Shown here: positions 1 through 8,745 of the stretch, piece by piece
Layout: every line of letters starts with the position of its first letter
How positions within the stretch are numbered: the stretch's first letter is position 1
Source of the DNA: CAZSDW01 sp964605705
GTDB lineage: Bacteria; Fidelibacterota; UBA2242
Direction: 5' to 3'
Length of the DNA: 64,000 nucleotides
Assembly: GCA_964605705.1 (NCBI GenBank)
Contig: CAZSDW010000005.1
Location: forward strand, 1-64,000
The notes under the pieces: model-generated
Told to the model about the DNA's origin: nothing
The model's input: the letters and a program-made list of their open reading frames with translations, nothing else
Databases searched by the model: none
Program-made: the position numbers and the translations under genes

Positions 1-2865
1 TTATAAGCTCAAATCGACCGACACAACCCAACGCAGGGCGAATTGACTCTTGCTGTCAACCGGGTGAGATACCCAGAAGGGGATATGTAATCCGACAGTG
101 ATGGTTTCAAGAGTATTAAATTCTGTCCCGATGCCTGCATCATATTTTAATTGGTGTCCATTCATTTTTGGAAATGAATCGGAAGTCAATCCGCTGTCAA
201 AGAAAACGATCAGATCAAATATCGCCGGTTCGATTCCGGCAAAAGTCCAGCGGAATTCGGCATTGTTAGTTAGGATATTACGACCTTTCGGAGAAGCAGC
301 GCCATAGCCGCGCATGTCACCAGCGCCTTTAACCAGGCGAAAAGATTCGAAACTCATATTTTCCAGGGTGTTTTTTCCGAAGAAGTAGAAATAGTGCTGA
401 AGGGGAATATTCCCCTTTGAAGCACCAAAGAAAACCCTGTCGTACAGCCAGAGCTTTTCTGACGGTCGGAATTTGATCTGGGCATCAACTGCCAATTTGG
501 TGAATGTGTAATCCGTATCGAAAAAATCAACACCATTATTCAAGTTTATATTTAAAACGTGGCGATAACGTCCCCAATTATGAAAATTGATAAACTCGAT
601 GTACGGTTCCAGCAGCTTTCCCCGTTCCCAGTTATTGTGGTTCAGAAACTCCAGCGTCCGGACATTCTGATAACGTGTACCGATGCTGATTTTTTTATAA
701 CCCTGGATTTTATGCAGCAGCGGGTAGGTGATTTCACCGAAATAGATATCGGTACTGACGGCGGTTTCATTCAGTCCAAAGTAATCCCTTGAACGAAAGT
801 GAATCCGCGGCTGAAAGAAAAACTGTAACAGCGATGTACTGTAACTGACATTATATCCGACGGTTTTACTCCGGAGTCCATAATTAATACCCAGGGTCCA
901 TTCATCCAGGCTCTGAGCCGGGAAAAGCGGACGCATATTGATCCAGTACCTGCCCCGCAGCATGATGCCAATCCTGCTCAAATCTCTTTTATTAAAGTCA
1001 AAAGTCGGGTAATAAAAAACCTGATAAGCATCGATGCGCGGAATGCCAATCAAAAAATTAAAGAAAACCTGGTATGGATAATGGTTGTTTAAACGGTTGA
1101 ATTCCCAGACATGGCGCTCCGGATCAAGGGAGATTTTCCGGAGCGGATATTTAGAATCAAAATGAACTGTGTCGATACCGTCTGATTTTATTCTTGTCAA
1201 AGCAGTGAGTGTATCGGCTGCCAAGTCAATTGCCAGAACTTCAACAGGCATTGCCGCAAGAGCTGCGCCCCTGGTGATGACGCTTGTAGAGTAGATTTCT
1301 TTCTCTTTCAGATGCTTTGTTTTGACCTTTTGAATTTTTATATCCGGCAGTTCATCTGAATCTATCCAAATCTTTCGAATTGCAGACAGATTTTTATTGC
1401 TCTTTCGCTCCAACAGATCGATAAACTGATCAGAATGGATCGGTTTGTACTGATTTTCGAGAATGAAATCATGAACGGTGGCTTGAAATATGGAATCGCC
1501 TACATAATAGTTAAATATCTCCAGAATCTTTTGACTTTTAAAGTGATTGATCTGATCAAGAAGTACCGGGGCATCACTTTTTCTTGAGGATGTATAAAGT
1601 GGTCGGCTGACCTTTTCCTGATCGATTGCCAGCGCCGCCAGATGGAGTGCGGTCTTGGCATAACTGCTTTCGAGTATTGGTTTTTTCTGATATAATTTCT
1701 GTAACCTGTCGAAATTATTCTGCATGAATTTATTGGCAGCGAAGGCGGCTAATCCATCATTCAGCCAGTCCGGATTTCCGGGATCTTCAAAGACGTAGAA
1801 ATAGAAATATTGTTCGGAAATTGACTGGGCATAGTGATACAGACTCCCATAATCCAGCTTAGTCAGATTTATAAATTCATGTGAATTCAGAATCACCATG
1901 TTCGGTGTCGAGATTCCTTTATCGATACTGGTGATAGCAACAGCGAAATGAGAGTGGGGATAGTCTGGTAAAAATTTTGAATATTCTTCAATTATTTGGC
2001 AGGTAATAGTCCGGATCATTTCTGATTTTGAAAGTAGTTGGTAAGCGGGTGTCGCTGATTTAGGAAGCAGGTACTGGATTGAAAGACCCTGTATATCGTC
2101 TGATGTAAGCTGGGAAGATCCCGAAAAAACAATTGCCAGTTCTTTTAGCATCCGGGTGTTGAAATTCTGAATCTGTTCGGTGCTGTCGATCTCTGTTGTA
2201 GTAGAGGGTGGCAGTGAACAAACGACGTTGGACTTTGCTGGTAATTGGATGCTCATCGTATAGCGAGCCGGTGAAGTACAGGTGGGCGAAATTGAATTAT
2301 ATTCGCGCGGTGTCCAGCCGTTTTCAGTCAGACGCTCAACCATCGGATAGAACCGGAACAGCCGAACGTTGGATCCGTTATAACTGGAACACTGGGCGTA
2401 ACTTCCTCTGGGTAATGTCAAAATGTAATCCATCTGAATTTTGACGGAGTCACCGGGAGAAACAGGGGTAGCCAGGATAACAGCCATAGATAAGGTTTTC
2501 TCGTTCAGAATATGACAGGCAGTGTTACCAATACTAACCGATTGAATTTTAAATTTTAAAGGTTCATTGAGAAGGTTTTCGCTCTGTTGGTAGAAAACGC
2601 TTTTGGTACTGCTGAATGCGTTGGGACTAAGATGGAAATAAATAGTATCCAGTGTCAGCTGTGAATGATTGAAAATGTCCACCTGCTGGTGAACATAAAT
2701 GCTGTGAGAAAGTTCGGAAAATCGGATATTGAAGGTGTAATCAGTATTCAACAGATTAGCATCAAGTGGAAAAATAGAACCGAGCAGTAACAAGATGATT
2801 AATCCAAAATTGATTCGCTGTTTTTTTTGAGGGTCTGAATTGATTCGATAGTGAATTCGATTCAT
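1..2865 (-). CDS. Degenerate M1-peptidase-like domain fused to Omp85-like outer-membrane barrel
   Basis: 954-residue exported protein. Seen: charged n-region and hydrophobic segment (about residues 20-36) forming a signal peptide; a gluzincin-like middle whose HExxH-x18-E site is replaced in perfect register by Q347-S-I-S-E351 and D370 (in WLNDG), so zinc catalysis is unlikely; and a C-terminal half (about 610-954) of alternating beta strands with an RGYG motif and terminal strand ending in Leu, as in Omp85/surface-antigen barrels. Such peptidase-barrel fusions occur in FCB-type bacteria; the function is not known to me. The frame is open to a GTG at 2943, but that start would lie in the -35 box of the tRNA promoter on the other strand; the ATG at 2865 has a weak GGA upstream and gives a standard signal peptide. 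The stop codon is at bases 1-3, so the gene is complete. Confidence 0.75.
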   Translation of the reverse strand: MNRIHYRINSDPQKKQRINFGLIILLLLGSIFPLDANLLNTDYTFNIRFSELSHSIYVHQQVDIFNHSQLTLDTIYFHLSPNAFSSTKSVFYQQSENLLNEPLKFKIQSVSIGNTACHILNEKTLSMAVILATPVSPGDSVKIQMDYILTLPRGSYAQCSSYNGSNVRLFRFYPMVERLTENGWTPREYNSISPTCTSPARYTMSIQLPAKSNVVCSLPPSTTTEIDSTEQIQNFNTRMLKELAIVFSGSSQLTSDDIQGLSIQYLLPKSATPAYQLLSKSEMIRTITCQIIEEYSKFLPDYPHSHFAVAITSIDKGISTPNMVILNSHEFINLTKLDYGSLYHYAQSISEQYFYFYVFEDPGNPDWLNDGLAAFAANKFMQNNFDRLQKLYQKKPILESSYAKTALHLAALAIDQEKVSRPLYTSSRKSDAPVLLDQINHFKSQKILEIFNYYVGDSIFQATVHDFILENQYKPIHSDQFIDLLERKSNKNLSAIRKIWIDSDELPDIKIQKVKTKHLKEKEIYSTSVITRGAALAAMPVEVLAIDLAADTLTALTRIKSDGIDTVHFDSKYPLRKISLDPERHVWEFNRLNNHYPYQVFFNFLIGIPRIDAYQVFYYPTFDFNKRDLSRIGIMLRGRYWINMRPLFPAQSLDEWTLGINYGLRSKTVGYNVSYSTSLLQFFFQPRIHFRSRDYFGLNETAVSTDIYFGEITYPLLHKIQGYKKISIGTRYQNVRTLEFLNHNNWERGKLLEPYIEFINFHNWGRYRHVLNINLNNGVDFFDTDYTFTKLAVDAQIKFRPSEKLWLYDRVFFGASKGNIPLQHYFYFFGKNTLENMSFESFRLVKGAGDMRGYGAASPKGRNILTNNAEFRWTFAGIEPAIFDLIVFFDSGLTSDSFPKMNGHQLKYDAGIGTEFNTLETITVGLHIPFWVSHPVDSKSQFALRWVVSVDLSL

Positions 2866-2936
2866 GTAGTCCATTAGTCGAAAATTTAATGGAAATATCC
2901 TGATTTCCAAGGTTCGAAAAGATGATAGCAGTCTTG

Positions 2937-2965
2937 TTGACACTTCTGTTGAATTGTCTTAAATT
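2937..2965 (+). promoter_or_regulatory. Sigma-70-type promoter of the tRNA-Lys gene
   Basis: TTGACA (2937-2942), 17-bp spacer, TAAATT (2960-2965). A start near 2972 would lie about 9 nt before the tRNA. The -35 is perfect and the -10 matches 4 of 6. It overlaps the possible upstream extension of the divergent barrel gene. Confidence 0.6.
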
Positions 2966-2980
2966 ATCCCGCTTTTTCTC

Positions 2981-3053
2981 GCCTCGGTAGCTCAACTGGC
3001 AGAGCAGCGGCCTCTTAAGCCGATGGTTGAAGGTTCGAGTCCTTCCCGGGGTA
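2981..3053 (+). tRNA. tRNA-Lys(CTT)
   Basis: Full cloverleaf read by eye: acceptor stem GCCTCGG/CCGGGGT with two G-U pairs, D stem GCTC/GAGC, anticodon arm with loop CTCTTAA (anticodon CTT at 3014-3016), variable loop TGGTT, T arm GAAGG-TTCGAGT-CCTTC, discriminator A. The outermost anticodon-stem pair is G-A. CCA is not encoded. No clear terminator follows. Confidence 0.93.
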
Positions 3054-3429
3054 CTTTACTGTAAAAACAATTATTTAGGCAAATGTACAGTGAGAGTATT
3101 ATTGATTTTTGCCTGTTTAAATATTTGTCAATATTAGTCATTTCAATTCAATTTTATCCTCAATAAATCCCGTATCCGGTTTCTGTCAAATCATCATTTT
3201 CATCTACCTGAATTCCATTAAATTGGTGAGGTCAGATGTGAACACGACCAATATTTGCCATTTTATATCCATGTTTTGATAATATCTCCTTTGGTAACAC
3301 CTGTAACAGACTATAATAATGACTTATCTTATTATAGTTATATATTGTAATCTATAATAAGAACTTGCTTGTTATATATTGTGGTCATATATTGTGTTTC
3401 GATGGATGCTTGTTTAAGGTAGGGCAAAT
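3054..3429. other. AT-rich intergenic region between tRNA-Lys and fic
   Basis: 376 bases without a credible gene. The last 120 bases hold inverted and direct repeats (annotated separately). I found no second copy of the tRNA 3' end that would mark an attachment site. Confidence 0.6.
3311..3376. promoter_or_regulatory. Paired inverted repeats upstream of fic (candidate operators)
   Basis: CTATAATAA (3311-3319) is repeated inverted as TTATTATAG (3329-3337). A third copy (3352-3360) begins a second inverted repeat, TATAATAAG (3353-3361) with CTTGTTATA (3368-3376), one mismatch. The ATATATTGT motif also recurs three times between 3340 and 3396. The set lies 55-120 bp before the fic start and could be an operator, possibly for the winged helix of Fic itself. 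The arms are AT-rich, so chance similarity cannot be excluded. Confidence 0.45.
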
Positions 3430-4563
3430 ATGGATATTAAAAACTTTATTGCAGGAACATATCAGGAATTCACTGAGTATCGGTGTTTTATCCCTGAAAA
3501 GATCAATCACCAATGGTCCTGGTCTGATCCTTTTATCAATACAATGTTGGAAGATGCTACATTGAAACTGGGTGAACTGAATGCATTTTCATTGCATGTG
3601 CCGGATATTAATATTTTTATTCAGATGCATGTAGTCAAAGAAGCGACCAGTTCCAGCCGGATAGAAGGAACCCGGACCGAGATTGGTGAAGCTGTATTAA
3701 ATGAAACAGACATCAGTATTGAAAGACGTAATGACTGGCAAGAAGTCCAAAATTACATCAAAGCCCTGAACTACGCTATTGAGCGTTTACAGGAATTACC
3801 ATTATCATCGAGACTTATTCGCGAGACTCACCGGATTCTGATGTCAGGAGTCCCTGGCGAAACCAAATATCCTGGTGAATTCAGGCAAAGTCAAAACTGG
3901 ATTGGGGGTGCAACTCCAAATGACGCTATCTATGTGCCACCGATTCATACGGCAGTTCCGGAACTGATTGGCGACTTGGAACATTTTATCCACAATAGTA
4001 CAATTGCAGTGCCCCATCTGATCCGGATTGCGATTATTCATTATCAGTTTGAAACCATTCACCCGTTTCTGGATGGAAACGGACGGATCGGTCGCCTAAT
4101 GATTCCGCTGTATTTTGTCAGTAAGGGATTACTGACGAAACCGGTCATCTATCTGTCGGATTACTTTGAAAAGCACCGCAGTCTGTATTACGACAATCTG
4201 CGCTTTGTATCAGAATCGAGTCAGATGGTACGCTGGATTAAGTTCTTTCTGGTCGCGTTAGCGGATACTGCTCAAAAAGGTGTATCTACCCTGCAAAGTA
4301 TCCTGTTGATGAAAAAGCGCCTGGAAACTGAAACCATCCTTGTATTGGATCGAAAAGTGCCCAATGCCAGAACACTATTGAATCTCCTTTATACAAAACC
4401 GTCCCTGACCGGTGCGGAGGTTGCGAAGGCTTTAAATCTGACTCCTTTGACAGCCAACAATTTGATTGAAGATTTCATCAGGTTAGGAATTTTGCGTGAA
4501 GTAACCGGTGGCAAGCGTAACCGAATTTATGTTTTTGATGAATATCTAAACAAGTTTAAGTAG
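3430..4563 (+). CDS. Fic family protein (class II, N-terminal inhibitory helix, C-terminal winged helix)
   Basis: 377 residues. Fic proteins transfer AMP or other nucleotides to hydroxyl side chains of target proteins. The catalytic motif HPFLDGNGRIGR starts at H211 and is intact. An inhibitory SxxxEG motif (SSRIEG, about residues 74-79) lies N-terminal, so this is a class II, self-inhibited enzyme resembling Shewanella SoFic. The last 60 residues form a winged helix-turn-helix, suggesting DNA binding or autoregulation. AGGTAGGG precedes the ATG. The gene stands alone beside a tRNA, with no Fic-type antitoxin gene next to it, and is unrelated to the flagellar genes, so acquisition by transfer is plausible. 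The target is unknown. Confidence 0.9.
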   Translation: MDIKNFIAGTYQEFTEYRCFIPEKINHQWSWSDPFINTMLEDATLKLGELNAFSLHVPDINIFIQMHVVKEATSSSRIEGTRTEIGEAVLNETDISIERRNDWQEVQNYIKALNYAIERLQELPLSSRLIRETHRILMSGVPGETKYPGEFRQSQNWIGGATPNDAIYVPPIHTAVPELIGDLEHFIHNSTIAVPHLIRIAIIHYQFETIHPFLDGNGRIGRLMIPLYFVSKGLLTKPVIYLSDYFEKHRSLYYDNLRFVSESSQMVRWIKFFLVALADTAQKGVSTLQSILLMKKRLETETILVLDRKVPNARTLLNLLYTKPSLTGAEVAKALNLTPLTANNLIEDFIRLGILREVTGGKRNRIYVFDEYLNKFK

Positions 4564-4597
4564 CACTTTGGATAGTAAATTACCGTCTGCCATACCG

Positions 4598-7327
4598 CTA
4601 TTTTAACATTATCTTACACTCTGAAGCAGATGACGGTGTTTCGATAATGTTTTTTAATATTTTACATAAATCTTTGGCTTTGAATGGTTTCTTGATGACA
4701 TCCGTAAAGCCGTAATCTTTGAAGTTTGCCATAATAGGATCATTGGAATACCCGCTTGATACAATTGTATTTGCATCAGGATCTAGTTCAAGTAATTTTT
4801 TTATGGCTAATTTTCCGCCCATTCCTCCCCGGATTGTTAAATCCATAATAACGACATCGAACTTTTTATTTTCTTCCATAGCCGATTTATATAATGCAAT
4901 TGCCTCTTTACCATCTTTGGCAGTAGCAACGTCATAGCCGAGATTTTTTAATATTATTTGGGCTACTTCCAGAATTTCCTCTTCATCATCCATAACCAAC
5001 ACTTTGCCGTCGCCCTGTGTGATGTTTTCGGATTTATTATCATGAACGTAGTTAAATTCAGAATTAGCTGGAAGGTAAATATTAAATTTAGTCCCGATCC
5101 CGATGGTCGAATCCACTGTGATTGTACCATCGTGAGTGCTGACAATTGAATAGACCGAAGAAAGTCCTAAACCGTTTCCTTTTTCCTTTGTAGTAAAATA
5201 TGGATCAAAAATTTTATCCAGATTTTTTTGCGGAATTCCGGTGCCTTCATCTTCAATCACTATTTTCAAATACTGACCGGGTTTAAGGCGAAGATTATTA
5301 CCACTTTTTAAGGTCAGATTGCGGACGGAGAAGAATATGTGACCACCATCGGGCATTGCCTGCATGGCGTTGATAATTAAATTATTGATACTCTGGCTGA
5401 TTTGCCCTTCGTCAATTTCAAGAGCCCAGATATCATCTGGAATCGATAGTTCGCATTTGATTTTGGAACCGGTCAGGGAGAAATTCACCGATTCCTCAAT
5501 TAACTCTTTAATTGAGGATATTTTCTTGACCGGTGAGCCTCCTTTGGAAAATGTCAACAGCTGTTGGGTCAGGTCTTTCGCCCGATTCGCGGCATTTTCG
5601 GCTTTTTCAATCCGTTTTAAAATATTTTCATCGTTGGTCAGGAACATTTTTGCCAATGATAAATTGCCTAAAATAATCGTCAGGATATTATTGAAATCAT
5701 GGGCGATTCCACCGGCGAGGATACTGATCGATTCCAGTTTTGTCGCTTTGATAATATCTTCTTCCATTTTACGAATATTTGTGACGTCTCTGACAACTGC
5801 CAGGATTTCTTTCTTTTTCGAATCTTCAAAGTAACGCGGGGCGCAGGATACGGAAATTATTCTGGACACGCCGTTAGGTAACAGGATATCCAAATCACAG
5901 TTCTGTTCGCAACTCTTCTTATGATTTTTGACATATTTTTTCAACTTCCGTAAATTTTTATCATCGACAAATTCAACAAAACTGTAGTTCAACAAATTAC
6001 CCGACTCACCAAGGAAAATATATTCAGCTGCAGAATTCGCCAACCGGATTTTATAGTCGGAATCCAATACGATGATACCTTCTCCAAGATTTTCGATCAA
6101 ATCACGATATCTTTTCTCACTTTGTTGGATCTGCTGATGGGAAAATATGCGGTCAGTGATATCTTCCAAAATACCATCATAATATTTTACGGCACCGGTT
6201 TTATCTTTGTGCGCAACGGCTGTAATTGAACACCAAAAGGGTGTCCCGTCAATTTTTTTCAACAGAAATTCTTCACGATCCACATGACCGTGCTTTGCGA
6301 TGTTCTTTTTAAAAATTTCACGGTCTTTTTGATTATAGTAGAGATTAGAAATGCTGATATTCATCGATTCATCTTTATTCTTGATTCCGAACATGCGCAA
6401 TGCCGCAGGATTAATCTCAATAAACCGACCGTCATCATCAGGCAAGGATCTATAAATACCAACATTTATATTTTTAGTTAAGGTATTATATTTATCTTCA
6501 CTGTCCTGCAGTGCTTTCCGAGTCCGTTTTATTTCAGAAATGTCATATTCCGAGAGTGCAACGGCATAGGGCTGTTGATTTTCGTCCGTTATCAATTTGG
6601 CATTGACCAGTACATAGATTGCATTTCCTGATTTTGATATTCTTTGAATTTCGAATATTTTAACTTTAACGCCATTATACAGGCTTCTGATAATCTGAAG
6701 ATAGGTATCCCGGTCATCCGAATAAGTGATATTGTCAATGGTCATTTGCATGGCTTCGTCTTCATCATATCCATAGATTTTCTCAGCCCCCTGATCCCAG
6801 GCTAATATTTGACCGCTGAAATCATGGATAATGATTGCCCGGTCGTGACTGGCACTTACCAGATCCAAATAGGATAATGATGCCGAATGATTGTCGATTT
6901 CTCTAAATAGAATTGCGACCTCCCTTAATACGTCATTTTTCATAAAAGGTATAAAGTTGGTGCCGAGAAGCGAATTGTTATGGGTGCTCAATAATGGTTT
7001 GCTCAGGACAATTTTCTCGCCTTTTGACAATGTCTGAATATACTCTTTTTTTGCAGTATCTGTCAGATTTGGCATAATGGTAGAGCAATCGACTCCGGTC
7101 AGATTCGTCTGGTACCCTTTATCCAAAATCCATTGAGCCATGCTCTGATTTGTCCGGATAATTTTAAATTCAGGTGATACAACCATGACCATATCCATCA
7201 CACTGTTCAGGATATCCCAGCAGAATCCATTTTTTAAGGATGATTCGGCGTACTTGGTTGTCGATGAATTTGGATCAATTCCACTTTTGGATTGAGCAAT
7301 GTCTTGCATAGATAAATGTTGTTTCAT
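4598..7327 (-). CDS. Multi-PAS hybrid sensor histidine kinase
   Basis: 909 residues from the ATG at 7327, which has GAGAG upstream; the frame is open to an ATG at 7411 that lacks a ribosome site. No membrane segment is visible, so it is probably cytoplasmic. Order: about four PAS domains (roughly 20-530), HisKA with GGIAHDFNN (phospho-acceptor H543), HATPase with N box NNLIINAMQAMP and G boxes EDEGTGIP and GNGLGLSS, then a C-terminal receiver with phosphorylation site D829 (VVIMDL) and conserved K in IKKPF. It autophosphorylates and passes phosphate to its own receiver, and perhaps on to another regulator. No partner lies beside it; the NtrC-type regulator at 14565 is a candidate by proximity only. 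Confidence 0.88.
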   Translation of the reverse strand: MKQHLSMQDIAQSKSGIDPNSSTTKYAESSLKNGFCWDILNSVMDMVMVVSPEFKIIRTNQSMAQWILDKGYQTNLTGVDCSTIMPNLTDTAKKEYIQTLSKGEKIVLSKPLLSTHNNSLLGTNFIPFMKNDVLREVAILFREIDNHSASLSYLDLVSASHDRAIIIHDFSGQILAWDQGAEKIYGYDEDEAMQMTIDNITYSDDRDTYLQIIRSLYNGVKVKIFEIQRISKSGNAIYVLVNAKLITDENQQPYAVALSEYDISEIKRTRKALQDSEDKYNTLTKNINVGIYRSLPDDDGRFIEINPAALRMFGIKNKDESMNISISNLYYNQKDREIFKKNIAKHGHVDREEFLLKKIDGTPFWCSITAVAHKDKTGAVKYYDGILEDITDRIFSHQQIQQSEKRYRDLIENLGEGIIVLDSDYKIRLANSAAEYIFLGESGNLLNYSFVEFVDDKNLRKLKKYVKNHKKSCEQNCDLDILLPNGVSRIISVSCAPRYFEDSKKKEILAVVRDVTNIRKMEEDIIKATKLESISILAGGIAHDFNNILTIILGNLSLAKMFLTNDENILKRIEKAENAANRAKDLTQQLLTFSKGGSPVKKISSIKELIEESVNFSLTGSKIKCELSIPDDIWALEIDEGQISQSINNLIINAMQAMPDGGHIFFSVRNLTLKSGNNLRLKPGQYLKIVIEDEGTGIPQKNLDKIFDPYFTTKEKGNGLGLSSVYSIVSTHDGTITVDSTIGIGTKFNIYLPANSEFNYVHDNKSENITQGDGKVLVMDDEEEILEVAQIILKNLGYDVATAKDGKEAIALYKSAMEENKKFDVVIMDLTIRGGMGGKLAIKKLLELDPDANTIVSSGYSNDPIMANFKDYGFTDVIKKPFKAKDLCKILKNIIETPSSASECKIMLK

Positions 7328-7411
7328 AACGTCTCTCATTATTTTAATAAATAACTCAAATAACAATATCAACGGCTTCTGACCATTGCAAATTACCAAT
7401 TTCCATGCCAT

Positions 7412-7798
7412 AAGATGAACAGGGTAATTAAGACGCTAATTCATACTCAATTTGTTCAGCAACGAAGAGCACAACTCAATATTACCCGGCGTCAGTGGCA
7501 ATGACATTTAAGGAAAATATTATTCAACGGGGAAAATATTTCCGGTTTTTTTATGAATCAAAAAAGGAATATTTTGCGCATGGTTGCCTTGAAAACCTGA
7601 TTTTTATTCTATTTTAGTACAGCATACTATTAAGTGTTTGGGATACATTGTCAATTATATGAGTGGATGGGCGGAATCTAATCGGGTCGGTTGGCACGTG
7701 ATTTGACTTTTCCGGGATGTGTTAATAATTATTTAGCGTCATTTGAATGAAAGAGTTATTGTGCAATGAAGGAAAATTATCGTTATATGAGGTGAGAT
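7412..7798. other. Divergent intergenic region upstream of the HDOD-CheA operon
   Basis: No gene seen. It holds a small hairpin followed by seven T (7527-7553, GGAAA/TTTCC stem), which could terminate or attenuate plus-strand transcription; a GTCA-N7-TGAC inverted repeat near 7489-7503; and the sigma-54-like element at 7692. Confidence 0.5.
7692..7708 (+). promoter_or_regulatory. Sigma-54-like promoter element before the signalling operon
   Basis: TGGCAC-N5-TTGACT, with GG (7693) 12 bp from G (7705), the -24/-12 geometry. The -12 box reads TTGA rather than consensus TTGC. The predicted start near 7718 gives an 81-nt leader. TTGACT could instead be a sigma-70 -35 with a weak TAATTA 17 bp downstream. 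Confidence 0.5.
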
Positions 7799-8698
7799 GT
7801 GAATGTAAATATTTTATCAAAGTCGGAATATCAACACAAAGTCCAATCTCTGATCAATCTACCGACTCTGCCGATTATCGCCACTGAGATTATTCGAATT
7901 ACCCAGGAAGATAAACTGTCCATCAATCAAATATTACCAGTGATTGAGAAGGATCCTCCGCTTGCGCTAAAGGTTCTGAAATTTGCCAACTCACCGTATT
8001 ATGGATTGAAAGAGAGGGTCAAATCACTGCGTCATGCAATGGTCATAATCGGTGTGGACCAGTTGAGTCAGTTGGCGATGGCATTTTCTGTTATTCGGGT
8101 CCTGAGTACGGAGAATTCTGAGCAGCAAATACCCTGGCGCTTATATTGGGAGCATTCATCGGCATGTGGCTACATTGCTCAATTACTCCAGGAGAATCTG
8201 GGGGTTTCGACAATGATAAATCCCTATTCTTTAGGATTACTGCATGATATCGGGAAACTTATTTTCTTCAGAATTGATCCGGATAATTTTACAACTGCCT
8301 TCAATTTAAGCAAGGCGAATAAAATACCCGGTTACGAAGCAGAGCAGACCATATTTGGATTCAGTCATGAAGAAATCGGTAAATGGATGGCTGAAAAGTG
8401 GGGCTTGCCTCGTCTAATTACAAATAGCATTGCCTATCATCACAATCCGGCTGATTTTGACGACTTGGAGGTCCAGAAATCGGCGGCACTAATTAATCTT
8501 GCAGATAAGATTACCAACCTTTTACATATGAATTTCGGTTCCGAAGAGATTCCGGAAAGTCTTGAACAATCCGTCGGATGGCAGCTTTTAAAAATGCAGT
8601 ATCCCAATCTGGAAGATGATAATCTGCTCCAGTTTATTACAAAAGTCCAAAGCCAATCGGATGGTATCCGTGATATGATCCAAATAATCCGAAAATAA
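7799..8698 (+). CDS. HDOD domain protein
   Basis: 299 residues with a GTG start behind GAGGTGA. The HDOD domain spans about residues 18-215, with the typical LPTLP start, the ANSPYYG segment and an HD-like region including LLHDIGK. HDOD proteins are non-catalytic scaffolds found in two-component, chemotaxis and c-di-GMP signalling. It is the first gene of the operon leading into cheA (48-nt gap), so it probably acts in the same pathway, but the partner cannot be read from the sequence. Confidence 0.88.
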   Translation: MNVNILSKSEYQHKVQSLINLPTLPIIATEIIRITQEDKLSINQILPVIEKDPPLALKVLKFANSPYYGLKERVKSLRHAMVIIGVDQLSQLAMAFSVIRVLSTENSEQQIPWRLYWEHSSACGYIAQLLQENLGVSTMINPYSLGLLHDIGKLIFFRIDPDNFTTAFNLSKANKIPGYEAEQTIFGFSHEEIGKWMAEKWGLPRLITNSIAYHHNPADFDDLEVQKSAALINLADKITNLLHMNFGSEEIPESLEQSVGWQLLKMQYPNLEDDNLLQFITKVQSQSDGIRDMIQIIRK

Positions 8699-8745
8699 AA
8701 TTTAAATGGGAAGGTCAACTCGGGTAAATAGAGCTGCTGAAATTT

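Noticed and set aside
2981..4563. tRNA-Lys with fic downstream as an integrated mobile element
   Set aside because: No integrase, no transposase and no second copy of the tRNA 3' end in the window; only the single fic gene suggests transfer.
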